Assembly: GCA_946408125.1 (NCBI GenBank)
Contig: CAMJQW010000003.1
Span: 56,900-120,899, forward strand
Length of the DNA stretch: 64,000 nucleotides
DNA from: an uncultured Fibrobacter sp.
Lineage (GTDB): Bacteria > Fibrobacterota > Fibrobacteria > Fibrobacterales > Fibrobacteraceae
Direction: 5' to 3'
The number at the start of each line of letters is the position of its first letter. Within the stretch, counting starts at the first letter, position 1. The notes under the pieces were generated by a model. The model was not told the origin of the DNA and made no database searches. It saw nothing but the letters and a program-made list of their open reading frames with translations. Shown one piece after another: positions 45,911 to 54,562 of the stretch. A program made the position numbers and the translations under genes.

Positions 45911-47543
45911 AGACTACCACCTTTTGCATGGTCCTGGATTGGCCCTTTGTATTAGAAATTACAAAATACACCCCTCCAGAAACCATGTTCTGCATCACAT
46001 TTTTCCTGGAAAGTTCAACCGCTTCGGCAAGGCTCTTCGCCTTCAGAGAGAATAGCTTGCGACCCTGCATATCCACAACCGTGTAGTTCGAAACGGTTCC
46101 CGGCAAAGCCAAGCGGAAATCTCCGATTGCCTGCTTCGTGCTGTCCGGATCCGTCGAGCCGGAATCAGGCGCAGCGCCTTCCTTCGCGAAATTCAGATAG
46201 TCGATGTCGACCCAGGAACCCGTCACCGTCATACGGAGGATATGCTTTCCTGCAGTAAGTGTCGCCTTTGCCGTCGCATCCTTGAATTCATCCCAGCTCG
46301 AGCCAGAAGTGGCGATATTTTCCACAATGGTATTGCCGTCCAAGGAAAGCGAGATTCCCGAGGTCGAATTGTCCGTCGCAAAAGATACCGTCACGTCGTA
46401 TTTGCCCGCTTCCTTCACGTCAACCGTGTATTCGAGCCAGTCGCCTTCGCTGTTGTAGCCAACGACGCGTCCGCTCGCCTTCTTGTAGATGTCAACATCG
46501 GATGCATCCGCGCGGTATTCCGTATCGTCACCGTGGTTTTCGGAATCGGATTCCTTGTAAGTCACGTTGCTTATGCCATTTGTTTCACCGACGCCCTTGA
46601 TATCGAAATCTTCTGCTTCAACCTTGCCCGGAATGCTGATGGCAGCACCCTTGAACATCTTGCGTTCCACAGGTTCAGGAGGCTCCACATTGATGAGCTT
46701 CAGCATCTCCTGGGCGTAACGAAGGCCCATGCCGCGGTAGCCTTCCACCGTAAAGTGCAGGCCGTCGCCCTTACTGCCGTAACCCTTGGAACTTGCCACG
46801 CCGAAGTTCACGATGTACTTGGAAAGCCCGCGCACGCGGCTGCTGAAGCCCGCACACGAACCGCCATCCACCATTTCACCGGCGACAAACGGAGTCTCTT
46901 CGGCCTTGAGGCCAAGCTGATCAAGTATGTATTCGTAGGTCTTCTTGACAATCTGTTCCCAGTTGCTCATGCCGCCATCGGTTTCGCCCTGGTGGAAAAT
47001 GATACCCTTGATAACGCCCTTTTCCTGAGCCTTTTTCGCGACTTCGATGATTCGGCCCATGGCGTTACCATCGTTACCGTAGGCCTTGGCGCTGTTCTGC
47101 AACCAGCCTTCAGCAGAACTCAAATAGTTCTTGTAGTCATCCGGGTCGAACAAACGAATGCTGGTACCGCCCACAGCCACCGGAATAATGCCGATAGTGA
47201 TGTCCGGAAGGGAATCCGCCATGTGGCGGCCGAACCAGTCGGCCACGGAAAGGCCCTGGTTGCACTTGAACATCGGAGGCACTGCCGGGTACATCTCGCC
47301 CACTGTCGGGCGACCAAGGTTACTGCAAGACGTCGTTGCGAACATCTTTACGCGCGGATGTTCCTTACCGTCGACATTCTTGTCAAAGTTCGTGGCATTG
47401 CCTTCCATGTTGGACTGGCCATACGCAATGTAAATGTGAAAATTCGGGTCCGGTGCCGCGTTTGCAATTGTCGCAAGCATCATCAACCCACCCGCAAGCC
47501 AAAGGGCCGGGGTCAAAAACTCGGAAATCTTCTTGAAATCCAT
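45900..47543 (-). CDS. axe6B: Secreted CE6 acetyl-xylan esterase with CBM6 and basic tail (Axe6B-like)
   Basis: 547 residues. Signal peptide 1-29. SGNH-type esterase domain (about 32-285): YGQSNMEG with nucleophile Ser44, IPVAVGGTSI, IFHQGETDG and GDGLHFTVEG with catalytic His263. CBM6 (about 300-435; GKVEAEDFDIKG, GYNSEGDWLEYTVDV, WVDIDYLNF), Pro/Asp/Ser spacer, then a C-terminal module (YTVVDMQGRKLFSLKA, GGVYFVISNTKGQ). This is the order described for FSUAxe6B of F. succinogenes S85, whose last region was named FPm-1. It removes acetyl groups from xylan. AAGGAG precedes the ATG at 47543. The last 11 bp overlap a possible microprotein. Confidence 0.9.
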   Translation of the reverse strand: MDFKKISEFLTPALWLAGGLMMLATIANAAPDPNFHIYIAYGQSNMEGNATNFDKNVDGKEHPRVKMFATTSCSNLGRPTVGEMYPAVPPMFKCNQGLSVADWFGRHMADSLPDITIGIIPVAVGGTSIRLFDPDDYKNYLSSAEGWLQNSAKAYGNDGNAMGRIIEVAKKAQEKGVIKGIIFHQGETDGGMSNWEQIVKKTYEYILDQLGLKAEETPFVAGEMVDGGSCAGFSSRVRGLSKYIVNFGVASSKGYGSKGDGLHFTVEGYRGMGLRYAQEMLKLINVEPPEPVERKMFKGAAISIPGKVEAEDFDIKGVGETNGISNVTYKESDSENHGDDTEYRADASDVDIYKKASGRVVGYNSEGDWLEYTVDVKEAGKYDVTVSFATDNSTSGISLSLDGNTIVENIATSGSSWDEFKDATAKATLTAGKHILRMTVTGSWVDIDYLNFAKEGAAPDSGSTDPDSTKQAIGDFRLALPGTVSNYTVVDMQGRKLFSLKAKSLAEAVELSRKNVMQNMVSGGVYFVISNTKGQSRTMQKVVVYEQ

Positions 47544-47566
47544 ATCACACTCCTTTTGCAATACTC

Positions 47567-47631
47567 TAAAATTACCCTCAAAAACAGCTTTTTTCGCATA
47601 AAAGGCGAATATTCCATGGATAAATAATCAA
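47567..47631 (-). promoter_or_regulatory. Operator 11 plus -10 for the CE6 gene
   Basis: TTGATTATTTATCCA (47617-47631), then 42 nt (one fewer than all others) to TAATTTTA (47567-47574). Confidence 0.72.
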
Positions 47632-47636
47632 CCAAC

Positions 47637-47663
47637 GAAAAACCCCGGAAACATTCCGGGGCT
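47637..47663 (-). terminator. Terminator after the GH30 gene
   Basis: CCCCGGAA / TTCCGGGG stem and five T on the minus strand. Confidence 0.85.
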
Positions 47664-47691
47664 TTCAGCAAGTTTTTTTAAAGATTATAGC

Positions 47692-49776
47692 CTATTTCGT
47701 CACCTGAATGAGTTTGGTGCGGCCATTCATGGACTTGGCCAGGTAGGTGCCACCGCGCTTCACGAGGCTAGCCGCATTGGCACGGAGTTCTGGCATGCCC
47801 GTTGCAGAAACCACACCGAGATAGCTTCCGTTCATATCGAAAATGCGGTAGCTTTCGGTTTCGGTCGGCATGTTCAGGCGAGCATCGGCAATACCCGTAT
47901 TGCAGTTTTCGCACGGCTTTTCGAACTTGAGGTAATCAATATCGAACCAAGAGGTCGTCACTTCGAGGCGCAGAATATGTTCGCCAGCCGGGAGCGTCAC
48001 CTTGGCCGTGACATCCTTGAAGTCATCCCAGCTGGAACCGGAAACCGGAACCTCGGCCAGGGATTTGCCATCGATCGAAAGCGTAAAGCCCGGATCCGAA
48101 TTGGCCGTCGCAACAGAAGCGGTCATGGTGTATTCGCCGGCTTCCTTCACGTTCACGGTGTATTCAAGCCATTCGCCAGCCTGGTTGTGACCCACCACGA
48201 CAGCGCCAGAGGACTTCTTGTAAATATCGACGCCCGTATCTTCACGAACCTTGGAGCATTCGGCAGTCTTGCCTTCGTCGGTGCAGGCATGGTTTTCGGA
48301 ATCGGAATCGTAATAGGTCTTGTTTTCCTTGCCGGTACCCGGAACGTCAAAGTTTTCAGCTTCAATCTTGCCCGGGAGTTCCACAGCCTTGCCACCGAAC
48401 GGTTCGCGCGGTACTGGTTCTGCAGGCGTTCCCACGCCCACGAGCGTCACAATGCAATCCTTGAATTCCGAGCTGCCCGGATCCATGGTGATTGTCACGG
48501 AGCCGTTCTTGACTTCGACTTCGCCTTCATACTTGGCATTCTTCGCCTGGCTCGTGGTGTACACATGGAACGTTTCCACATCGGCACCCTTCACGTTAAC
48601 CGTGACGGTCTTGGAATTCTTGTAATCGCGATTCACAAGCACCACGATGACGGAGTCGCCTTCGGAGCTCTTGTAAGCACTGGCAAACAGGTTATTTTCA
48701 GGCTTGGCCGTTGCACCCACGCGTACTGCACCCGGGCGGATGAATCGGGCGAACTGGCTCATCACGTAACCGCGCTTAGAAATCTTGCCGATTTCGTTGC
48801 TCGGAATCTGAAGCTTGTTGCCAAAGTCCTTTTCCATGATCAGGCCATAGCAACGACGGATGTACCACCAGGTGTACTGATTGAAGTTGCCCACAACCAT
48901 GGCGCGGTGGATTTCGTAAGCCACATCCATGGCGTTCACGGTATCGCGCTTGTTCTGGTTCGCCTGGTCACCCGTATTCGTAATCGTACGCCAGTAGTTA
49001 CCGCTGCCCTGGCTTTCGGTGTAGTGTTCCGTCATCCAACGTTCCACCCCTTTTTGGTCGGCCAAGGAATACTGGAACCAGCTATCGGCAGTATTCCTGT
49101 CACTTGCATAGAAGTGCGCACCGAGAATATCCCAGTTCTTAAGTGCATTCGCATCGTTCAGCACTTTGTCGTACAGTTTTTTCTGGTAGGCAAACGACTC
49201 GGTCGAAATCACCTTGGTGCCGTTCTTGCGCATCTGATCGGCATAGCCCTTGGTGAAATTGTAGATTTCATCGGCATTCCAGCAGGCCCATTCACCGCAC
49301 CAGTCCGGTTCGTTGCTGATGGAAATTGCGTACAGGGGAACGCCCTGGTTCTTCATGTACGCCGTGAAATCATTCAGGTGGTTCACATAGTTCTGGTAAT
49401 CCGAAGACTTCATGTGCTGATTGGCGCCAGCATAGTTCGAAGTCCACGGAGTTGCGTACAAAATAAAGTCATCGCCGGCAACAGCCTTCGCATACTTTGC
49501 GGCCTGAACTTCTTTATTAAAATCGTTAGAGCTTGCATACACCGGAATACGCAGCGTATTGAGGCCAATCTGGCCATCGCCCGTACCGAATGCAAGCTTG
49601 GCATCGGCTTCGGAAAGACCGCCACCGCCCTGCCACTGGTTATGCACCATGCCACCGAAACCACGGATAACCTGGTGTTCTTCGGTCACATCCACATTCA
49701 CTGTCGATGCAAACGCCGACATTGCAAAAGCGGCACACCCAAACAGCACCGCCTTGTTACTCCAAATCTTGGTCAT
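47692..49776 (-). CDS. Secreted GH30 xylanase-type enzyme with CBM6
   Basis: 694 residues. Signal peptide 1-23. GH30 barrel plus side beta domain (about 25-450): QVIRGFGGMVHNQW opening, LRIPVYASSNDF, ISISNEPDW with acid/base Glu, WMTEHYTES with nucleophile Glu, and a C-terminal strand block (VVLVNRDYKNSKTVTVNVKG). CBM6 (about 465-620) contains an extra Cys-bearing loop (HACTDEGKTAECSK). A basic tail ends GGTYLAKSMNGRTKLIQVTK. Bacterial GH30 enzymes of this type are glucurono- or arabinoxylan-acting xylanases; which one is not decidable here. Confidence 0.88.
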   Translation of the reverse strand: MTKIWSNKAVLFGCAAFAMSAFASTVNVDVTEEHQVIRGFGGMVHNQWQGGGGLSEADAKLAFGTGDGQIGLNTLRIPVYASSNDFNKEVQAAKYAKAVAGDDFILYATPWTSNYAGANQHMKSSDYQNYVNHLNDFTAYMKNQGVPLYAISISNEPDWCGEWACWNADEIYNFTKGYADQMRKNGTKVISTESFAYQKKLYDKVLNDANALKNWDILGAHFYASDRNTADSWFQYSLADQKGVERWMTEHYTESQGSGNYWRTITNTGDQANQNKRDTVNAMDVAYEIHRAMVVGNFNQYTWWYIRRCYGLIMEKDFGNKLQIPSNEIGKISKRGYVMSQFARFIRPGAVRVGATAKPENNLFASAYKSSEGDSVIVVLVNRDYKNSKTVTVNVKGADVETFHVYTTSQAKNAKYEGEVEVKNGSVTITMDPGSSEFKDCIVTLVGVGTPAEPVPREPFGGKAVELPGKIEAENFDVPGTGKENKTYYDSDSENHACTDEGKTAECSKVREDTGVDIYKKSSGAVVVGHNQAGEWLEYTVNVKEAGEYTMTASVATANSDPGFTLSIDGKSLAEVPVSGSSWDDFKDVTAKVTLPAGEHILRLEVTTSWFDIDYLKFEKPCENCNTGIADARLNMPTETESYRIFDMNGSYLGVVSATGMPELRANAASLVKRGGTYLAKSMNGRTKLIQVTK

Positions 49777-49824
49777 ACACTACCTTCTTCCAAACATGTC
49801 CCACAGGATTGCGGGTCCCAGGTA

Positions 49825-49890
49825 TAAAAATAGCTGCAGCTCGGCCCCAAACGCCATTATATTGAAATTATTTCTTTGACGTTTTGGCAA
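49825..49890 (-). promoter_or_regulatory. Operator 12 (one mismatch) plus -10 for the GH30 gene
   Basis: TTGCCAAAACGTCAA (49876-49890), exactly 43 nt, TATTTTTA (49825-49832), 49 bp before the ATG. Confidence 0.62.
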
Positions 49891-49912
49891 TGGAGCACCC
49901 CCGAAAACGCCC

Positions 49913-49960
49913 CAAAAAAACGGAAAAACGCCCCAAGGCAAGAAGCCCCGGGGCGTTTTC
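49913..49960 (-). terminator. Terminator after the GH43 gene at 50.0 kb
   Basis: AAAACGCCCC / GGGGCGTTTT stem with a 15-nt GC-rich loop, followed by T-rich sequence on the minus strand. Confidence 0.75.
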
Positions 49961-50016
49961 ATGACGCCGGAAAGGCGTCGGTTTGGATGTGCGGTGTTTA
50001 GGGATTCCTTTTTGGC

Positions 50017-52221
50017 CTACCTAACGACCTTGGCCATAAATTTCTTGCTCCCGTCCATCGAGCGAAGCATGTACAGCCCCTGCTTGAAACCTGCCATACG
50101 GAGGGCTTCGGAGGCATTCGAGCCATTCAGACTCACGACGCCCACCTGGGTTCCCTTCACGTTGAACACGCGGTAATCGTGAGAACCTGCGACACTGAAG
50201 GATACCGAGTTGCCGATGGATTCCTTGCCGGACGTGTCTTCCGGAGCATCCTTGCCGGCAACAAAGTTGATATAGTCGATATCGAACCAGTCACCCGTCA
50301 CTTCGAAGCGGAGGATATGTTCTCCTGCAGGAAGCGTCACGTTTGCTTTCACCTTGACGAAATCTTCCCAGCTGGAACCCGACACAGGAATTTCAGCCAG
50401 AGGCTCACCATCAATGGAAAGCGAGAATCCGGCAGACGTATTGTCAGTCGCGACAGAAGCATAAACGGTGTAGTCGCCGGCTTCTTTCACGTTGACGGTG
50501 TATTCGAGCCATTCGCCCGACTGGTTGTAACCCACGATCACGCCAGTCGCCTTCTTATACAAGTCAACGCCGGTACCATCGCGGTAATCGCTATCGCCAT
50601 GGTTCTCAGAATCGTTTTCGCTATAGGAATCGACTCCTGCGCCGCGCCCTGTTCCCGGTTCATCAAAGTTTTCCGCCTCGATCTTGCCCGGTACCGCCCA
50701 GGCCTTGCCACCGAACGGCTTCTGCGGTTCAGGCGGAGTCGTACCGCTGCCCTCGAAGCCCCATGCCTTCACGTACATGGTAGAATCCTGGTTGCCCTTG
50801 AACACGAGGAACAGCTGGTTCACGATGCCCTTGAGGCCTTCGACTTCGCACTTGTTTTCGGCATAGGTATTCTTGTTGCCGGTGTTCTTGAGCGTGCAGG
50901 TACCGGCGAGCGTACCCGTCGCAGAACCCGTGCGGATTTCAATCTTGTTGCCGTCAGCAGCACTCGAAGCCTCAACAGTAAAGCCCGTTGCCGCGGTACC
51001 GAAGTCCACGCCACTTACGCGGATCCAGGATTCCTTGCTGGAAAGCGGAATCAGCACGTGTTCGGCTTTCTTGCCCTGCACGAAGTTGGAACGGCTGCGG
51101 ATGCCCTTCTGCTTGGAACTCGTGAGCGCCGGATACCAGTCGTACGGGTCGAAGTTCTCGATCTGCTTCGGGCCTTCGTTCGTCACCGTGACCGTCTTGA
51201 TAGTACCATCGTTGTTGTAGAACATTTCATCGACAGAAACGCTGCGGTGGTAGCCTTCGTTCGGGTTCGGCTTGCCGTCATCAGCCGGGATAATTTCCAA
51301 GCCGTTGTGCCCCTTCGCGATACGGCGGTCATGGTACACCACATAGGAATGTCCCTTGAATTCGGCAATACCGTGGTGGTTGTTGTTGCCGTTAATAGAC
51401 TTGCCGTTCATGCTCGGGTCACCGAGAATCGTGCCCTTCCAGGTGTAGGGACCCATTACGTTGTTCGACATGCCGTAGTCGATGGTAGGCGCACCCTGCT
51501 GCCAGCCGGTACTGTAAGAGAAGTAGTAATTGCTCCCGTGCTTGTGGATGTAGGACGCCTCGAGCATCTTGCGGGTCGGCAAGTTGTTCACCTTCACGTG
51601 AGAACCGTTGCCCACCGGGGCATCCTTCGCGTCATTCAACTTGACGATATCGAAGTTATCGGTATTCGGGCGGCTATTGCTTTCACCGCCACCCCACGTC
51701 ACGTAGGTCGTGCCGTCGTCATCGATGAAAATACCCGGGTCAAAGCACCAGGAAACGCCATCGCAGCCGATAATGCCTCGGCCACCAACAAGCTTATCCT
51801 TGCCCTGGCCCACGGCGTTTGTCCAAGGACCATCGATGCCAGGCGCCTTGATGTAGCCGATACCGCCACCACCGCCATCGGGGAACACGATGTAGAGCGT
51901 CCCACTCTTGGGATCCACGGCTATACCAGATGCCCAAATAGCGCCGATACCATTCACCTTGCGCGCATCGTAAATGATGCCGAAGTCGGTCCAGTTCTGC
52001 ATATCCTTGCTGCGGAAACCATAAAGAGCAAAGATCTGGTATGATCCGGAATTATACGGAGCCGGGTCGTCGGAGTCCGTGATGATGTAGAAGTATTCGT
52101 CGTCAGCGGCGGCACCCGGGTCTGCCAGGTAGTGATAAGTAGAAATCGGGTTGTCGGCCAGGGCCATAGAGGCAAGCCCAGCCATAAAACATGCTACACC
52201 GACACGTTTCATGAGTTTCAT
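50017..52221 (-). CDS. Secreted GH43 enzyme with two carbohydrate-binding modules
   Basis: 734 residues. Signal peptide 1-22. GH43 propeller (about 23-330): TYHYLADPGAAADD, CFDPGIFIDDDG and KMLEASYIHKHGSNYYFSYS carry the three acids. A CBM6-like sandwich (about 350-485; RSRSNFVQGKKAEHV, SWIRVSGVDFG) and a second, standard CBM6 (about 500-650; GKIEAENFDEPG, GYNQSGEWLEYTVNV, WFDIDYINF) follow. The tail ends GLYMLRSMDGSKKFMAKVVR. The propeller-plus-two-module layout is like that of arabinoxylan arabinofuranohydrolases; exact specificity is open. AAGGAG precedes the ATG by 6 nt. Confidence 0.88.
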   Translation of the reverse strand: MKLMKRVGVACFMAGLASMALADNPISTYHYLADPGAAADDEYFYIITDSDDPAPYNSGSYQIFALYGFRSKDMQNWTDFGIIYDARKVNGIGAIWASGIAVDPKSGTLYIVFPDGGGGGIGYIKAPGIDGPWTNAVGQGKDKLVGGRGIIGCDGVSWCFDPGIFIDDDGTTYVTWGGGESNSRPNTDNFDIVKLNDAKDAPVGNGSHVKVNNLPTRKMLEASYIHKHGSNYYFSYSTGWQQGAPTIDYGMSNNVMGPYTWKGTILGDPSMNGKSINGNNNHHGIAEFKGHSYVVYHDRRIAKGHNGLEIIPADDGKPNPNEGYHRSVSVDEMFYNNDGTIKTVTVTNEGPKQIENFDPYDWYPALTSSKQKGIRSRSNFVQGKKAEHVLIPLSSKESWIRVSGVDFGTAATGFTVEASSAADGNKIEIRTGSATGTLAGTCTLKNTGNKNTYAENKCEVEGLKGIVNQLFLVFKGNQDSTMYVKAWGFEGSGTTPPEPQKPFGGKAWAVPGKIEAENFDEPGTGRGAGVDSYSENDSENHGDSDYRDGTGVDLYKKATGVIVGYNQSGEWLEYTVNVKEAGDYTVYASVATDNTSAGFSLSIDGEPLAEIPVSGSSWEDFVKVKANVTLPAGEHILRFEVTGDWFDIDYINFVAGKDAPEDTSGKESIGNSVSFSVAGSHDYRVFNVKGTQVGVVSLNGSNASEALRMAGFKQGLYMLRSMDGSKKFMAKVVR

Positions 52222-52270
52222 AATTTACTCCTTATGGTAGGCCATAATAGCCTCGCAAACATCCATACCC

Positions 52271-52336
52271 ATAAGGTAGTTTCCAAAAAAAAGAAAGTGC
52301 CTCCGTTCAGGGCACTTTCCGTGGACTTTTTATCCA
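52271..52336 (-). promoter_or_regulatory. Operator 13 plus -10 for the GH43 gene at 50.0 kb
   Basis: TGGATAAAAAGTCCA (52322-52336, part of a longer GTGGA / TCCAC repeat), exactly 43 nt, TACCTTAT (52271-52278). This -10 is the poorest of the set. Confidence 0.68.
52284..52320 (-). terminator. Terminator after the regulator-lipoprotein operon
   Basis: GAAAGTGCC / GGCACTTTC stem followed by eight T on the minus strand, placed between operator 13 and its -10. Confidence 0.88.
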
Positions 52337-52342
52337 CAATCT

Positions 52343-53584
52343 CTATTCAGTTTCTTCGACCGGATCGGGCATTTTCGCGCGGAATTCGTCAACACCATAG
52401 ACTTCGACATCGTCAATCCAGATATCGCCGCCAACACCCCCGAAGAAAGAGAACTTGTTCACGTGCGTTTTCACAGAATCCCAGCCGACATTTCCGCCTG
52501 TATTCGCGCTGTCCGATTCCAGGAGGTTTTTCGGGAGCACCACGTAGCGCGTCCAAACGGAATCGATGTCGAACCTGATCCAAGCCTTGCCGGATTCGAA
52601 GGAATCCGTGCTGTCGGGAACCGCATCAAACGCAAAGTGAATAAAGAGTTCTTCCTGATCTTCCTTCGTCCTTGTACCGCGGGCCCAGAACACGACGGAA
52701 TCAAGCTTGCTCATATTGATTGCAGAACCGAATGAGGCGCCCATGAGCACCCAACCCGCATTGGAATCATTCGAGCACACGAAATGCGCAGCCTTGCCCT
52801 CGCGGCCCTTGCCCGCATCTTCCGACTCAACGGTGCCGGAGGCGTACTTGGATGCGAACACATACCAGTAGTCCACGCCTTCGTCAAAGCTTTCGAACAC
52901 GAACGCCTTGCGCATCTTCGTAGAATCGCCGATGAACACGTTCTCCTGCTCACCCGCATCCAGTTCCACGGAAATGGAACCGTAGTCCTTGAACTTCTTC
53001 GAAGAACTATCCGAGGACGAATCGTTATACACGTAGGCAATCATGTTGATTTCGCCCGCCGGGAGGGACGCGAACCTGAACTTGCCCAGAGAGTCGGTCT
53101 GAACGCGGTAATCCATGCCCTCGACGCCCACCGACACGGTAGAAACGCCCTCAGGCAGGGAAACCTGTCCGGCAACGGAACCGGGCTTCGCCACGTTCAT
53201 GGAAAGCTGGATGGAACTACTGTCTTCGCCATTGTATTCCATCTTCGCGGCACCCTTCATGGATTCGCCGCGGGCCTCGACAACGTACTTACCGTTTTCG
53301 AGATCCTTGAATTCCACTACGCCGTTGTCATCGGTCTCAAAATTCATATTGGCGTTCATCGTCGAATCGACGGCAGCGCCCTCAGCCCCGGGGAGGTAAC
53401 CTTCGGGGCGAACAATAATCTTCATACGGGCGGCAGGGGTGCCGTCGGCCAAATGCACGGCAAGCGCGATGGAATTTTCAGTTTCCATCGACGAACCAGC
53501 AGTCTCGTTTCCAGCGCTACTGCTACAGGCCACAAAGGCACCACCCAATGCGGCCAATCCTAATTTCCACACCCAGTACTTCAT
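52343..53584 (-). CDS. Lipoprotein with Ig-like domains and CBM11-like C-terminus
   Basis: 413 residues. The signal ends GAFVACSSS, a lipobox. Two prealbumin-like Ig repeats follow: about 38-130 (LAVHLADGTPAARMKIIVRPEGY) and 133-215 (GSVAGQVSLPEGVSTVSVGVEG). The C-terminal half (about 225-400) is a beta-sandwich with FESFDEGVDYW and VNKFSFFGGVGGDIWIDDVEVYG, the pattern of CBM11-like modules, so glycan binding is likely. The start overlaps the regulator stop as ATGA, so both are made together. I infer a glycan-sensing or surface-binding partner of the adjacent regulator; this is not shown. Confidence 0.78.
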   Translation of the reverse strand: MKYWVWKLGLAALGGAFVACSSSAGNETAGSSMETENSIALAVHLADGTPAARMKIIVRPEGYLPGAEGAAVDSTMNANMNFETDDNGVVEFKDLENGKYVVEARGESMKGAAKMEYNGEDSSSIQLSMNVAKPGSVAGQVSLPEGVSTVSVGVEGMDYRVQTDSLGKFRFASLPAGEINMIAYVYNDSSSDSSSKKFKDYGSISVELDAGEQENVFIGDSTKMRKAFVFESFDEGVDYWYVFASKYASGTVESEDAGKGREGKAAHFVCSNDSNAGWVLMGASFGSAINMSKLDSVVFWARGTRTKEDQEELFIHFAFDAVPDSTDSFESGKAWIRFDIDSVWTRYVVLPKNLLESDSANTGGNVGWDSVKTHVNKFSFFGGVGGDIWIDDVEVYGVDEFRAKMPDPVEETE

Positions 53585-54444
53585 TTTTTTGCTCCCGACT
53601 TTTCCCCCATATTAGTAATTCCCGAAGAGTCTTTTTTGCGGGCAACCGGGAAAAACGCCATCGAAAGCTGCATGACGCGATCCGGATTCTTCGCTTCGTC
53701 GATGCGTTTTTGCACCAGACGGCGGAATTCGCGCAACATATCGCCCAAATCCTCGAAACAGGACTGGTCCACCGAGACCGTCAGGGTGGAGATGTTGCGT
53801 TCATCGACCGGCACGTTATCCAGGGCATCGCTAGCAAGACCGAGCACCTGACGCTGGAAATGACGTACCGCCTTGGCCTTTTCGGGACCACCAACCGTGA
53901 GGTGGGCGTCCGTCAGGGCCAGCCTTCCGCTAGCGAGCTTCTTGACGAGGCCAACCTCCTTCAAGATCTCGATAGCTTCGGTAGCCTGCTCCTCGGTAAT
54001 AGGAGGACAGATATCCTTGGCAATCTGCTTCACGTTCACCACGCCGCCATTCAGTTCCAGATAGGCGCGCACGGCAGGAATCCACCAGCTCTCGAGCAGC
54101 TTCAGTTCGGCCGCCTGCAGGCTGTGGCGTTCCACGTCCCTCAGGGAGAGGGCCTTGGCCATCAATTCTTCCTGTTTGGACTTGTCCTTGGTGATTGCAG
54201 CAGTAAACAGCAGGTCGAAGTATTCGGCCTGACGGCCATTCAAGGCCAAAATTTCCTTCGCCGCGGGGAGGGCATGCGCCGGAAGGTGCTGCTTCTTCTG
54301 CAGCACGCGGTACAGGTAGCTGGAATCCAGTCCCAACTTGTCACCCATCATGCGGTAACTATAGAAGGGCATCTCCGCCTTGCGGCGGTCGTAGTAGTCC
54401 TTCAAGAAGTCGCGGTAGTCCGCTATGTCTGAAAAAGTAACCAT
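53581..54444 (-). CDS. TIGR02147-family putative transcriptional regulator
   Basis: 287 residues. The sequence matches the TIGR02147/DUF4423 family that is multiplied in Fibrobacter: FSDIADYRDFLKDYYDRRK opening, a helix-turn-helix-like segment (about 30-60: YRMMGDKLGLDSSYLYRVLQ), a winged-helix-like part (ITEEQATEAIEILKEVGLV) and the VDERNISTLTVSVDQ block. The biochemical role of the family is unproven; DNA binding is inferred. I use the ATG at 54444 (a GTG precedes it by one codon). The predicted -10 ends 6 nt upstream, so its message may be leaderless. It carries operator 14 and an extra palindrome, and is cotranscribed with the lipoprotein. Confidence 0.8.
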   Translation of the reverse strand: MVTFSDIADYRDFLKDYYDRRKAEMPFYSYRMMGDKLGLDSSYLYRVLQKKQHLPAHALPAAKEILALNGRQAEYFDLLFTAAITKDKSKQEELMAKALSLRDVERHSLQAAELKLLESWWIPAVRAYLELNGGVVNVKQIAKDICPPITEEQATEAIEILKEVGLVKKLASGRLALTDAHLTVGGPEKAKAVRHFQRQVLGLASDALDNVPVDERNISTLTVSVDQSCFEDLGDMLREFRRLVQKRIDEAKNPDRVMQLSMAFFPVARKKDSSGITNMGEKSGAKK

Positions 54445-54450
54445 CACCTA

Positions 54451-54516
54451 CTAAATTACTTATTCGATCCCCGATTTGTTAAAGCATTTTAACAATTTCT
54501 GTTGACTTTTTATCCA
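54451..54516 (-). promoter_or_regulatory. Operator 14 plus -10 for the regulator-lipoprotein operon
   Basis: TGGATAAAAAGTCAA (54502-54516), exactly 43 nt, TAATTTAG (54451-54458). Same spacing as the hemicellulase genes, so the regulator appears to belong to the regulon. Confidence 0.72.
54476..54495. promoter_or_regulatory. Second palindrome in the regulator promoter
   Basis: TTGTTAAA-GCAT-TTTAACAA, perfect 8-bp arms, centred near -40, between operator 14 and the -10. It is found in no other promoter of the cluster and would suit autoregulation. Confidence 0.5.
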
Positions 54517-54562
54517 TAGGGTCAATGCCATTTTTCTTTCAAAAAAGCCATTTTTCCCGATT

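Noticed and set aside
52330..52338. TTATCCACA, a perfect DnaA-box sequence
   Set aside because: It is part of operator 13 and stands alone; no other boxes, AT-rich unwinding element or dnaA/dnaN genes are near.
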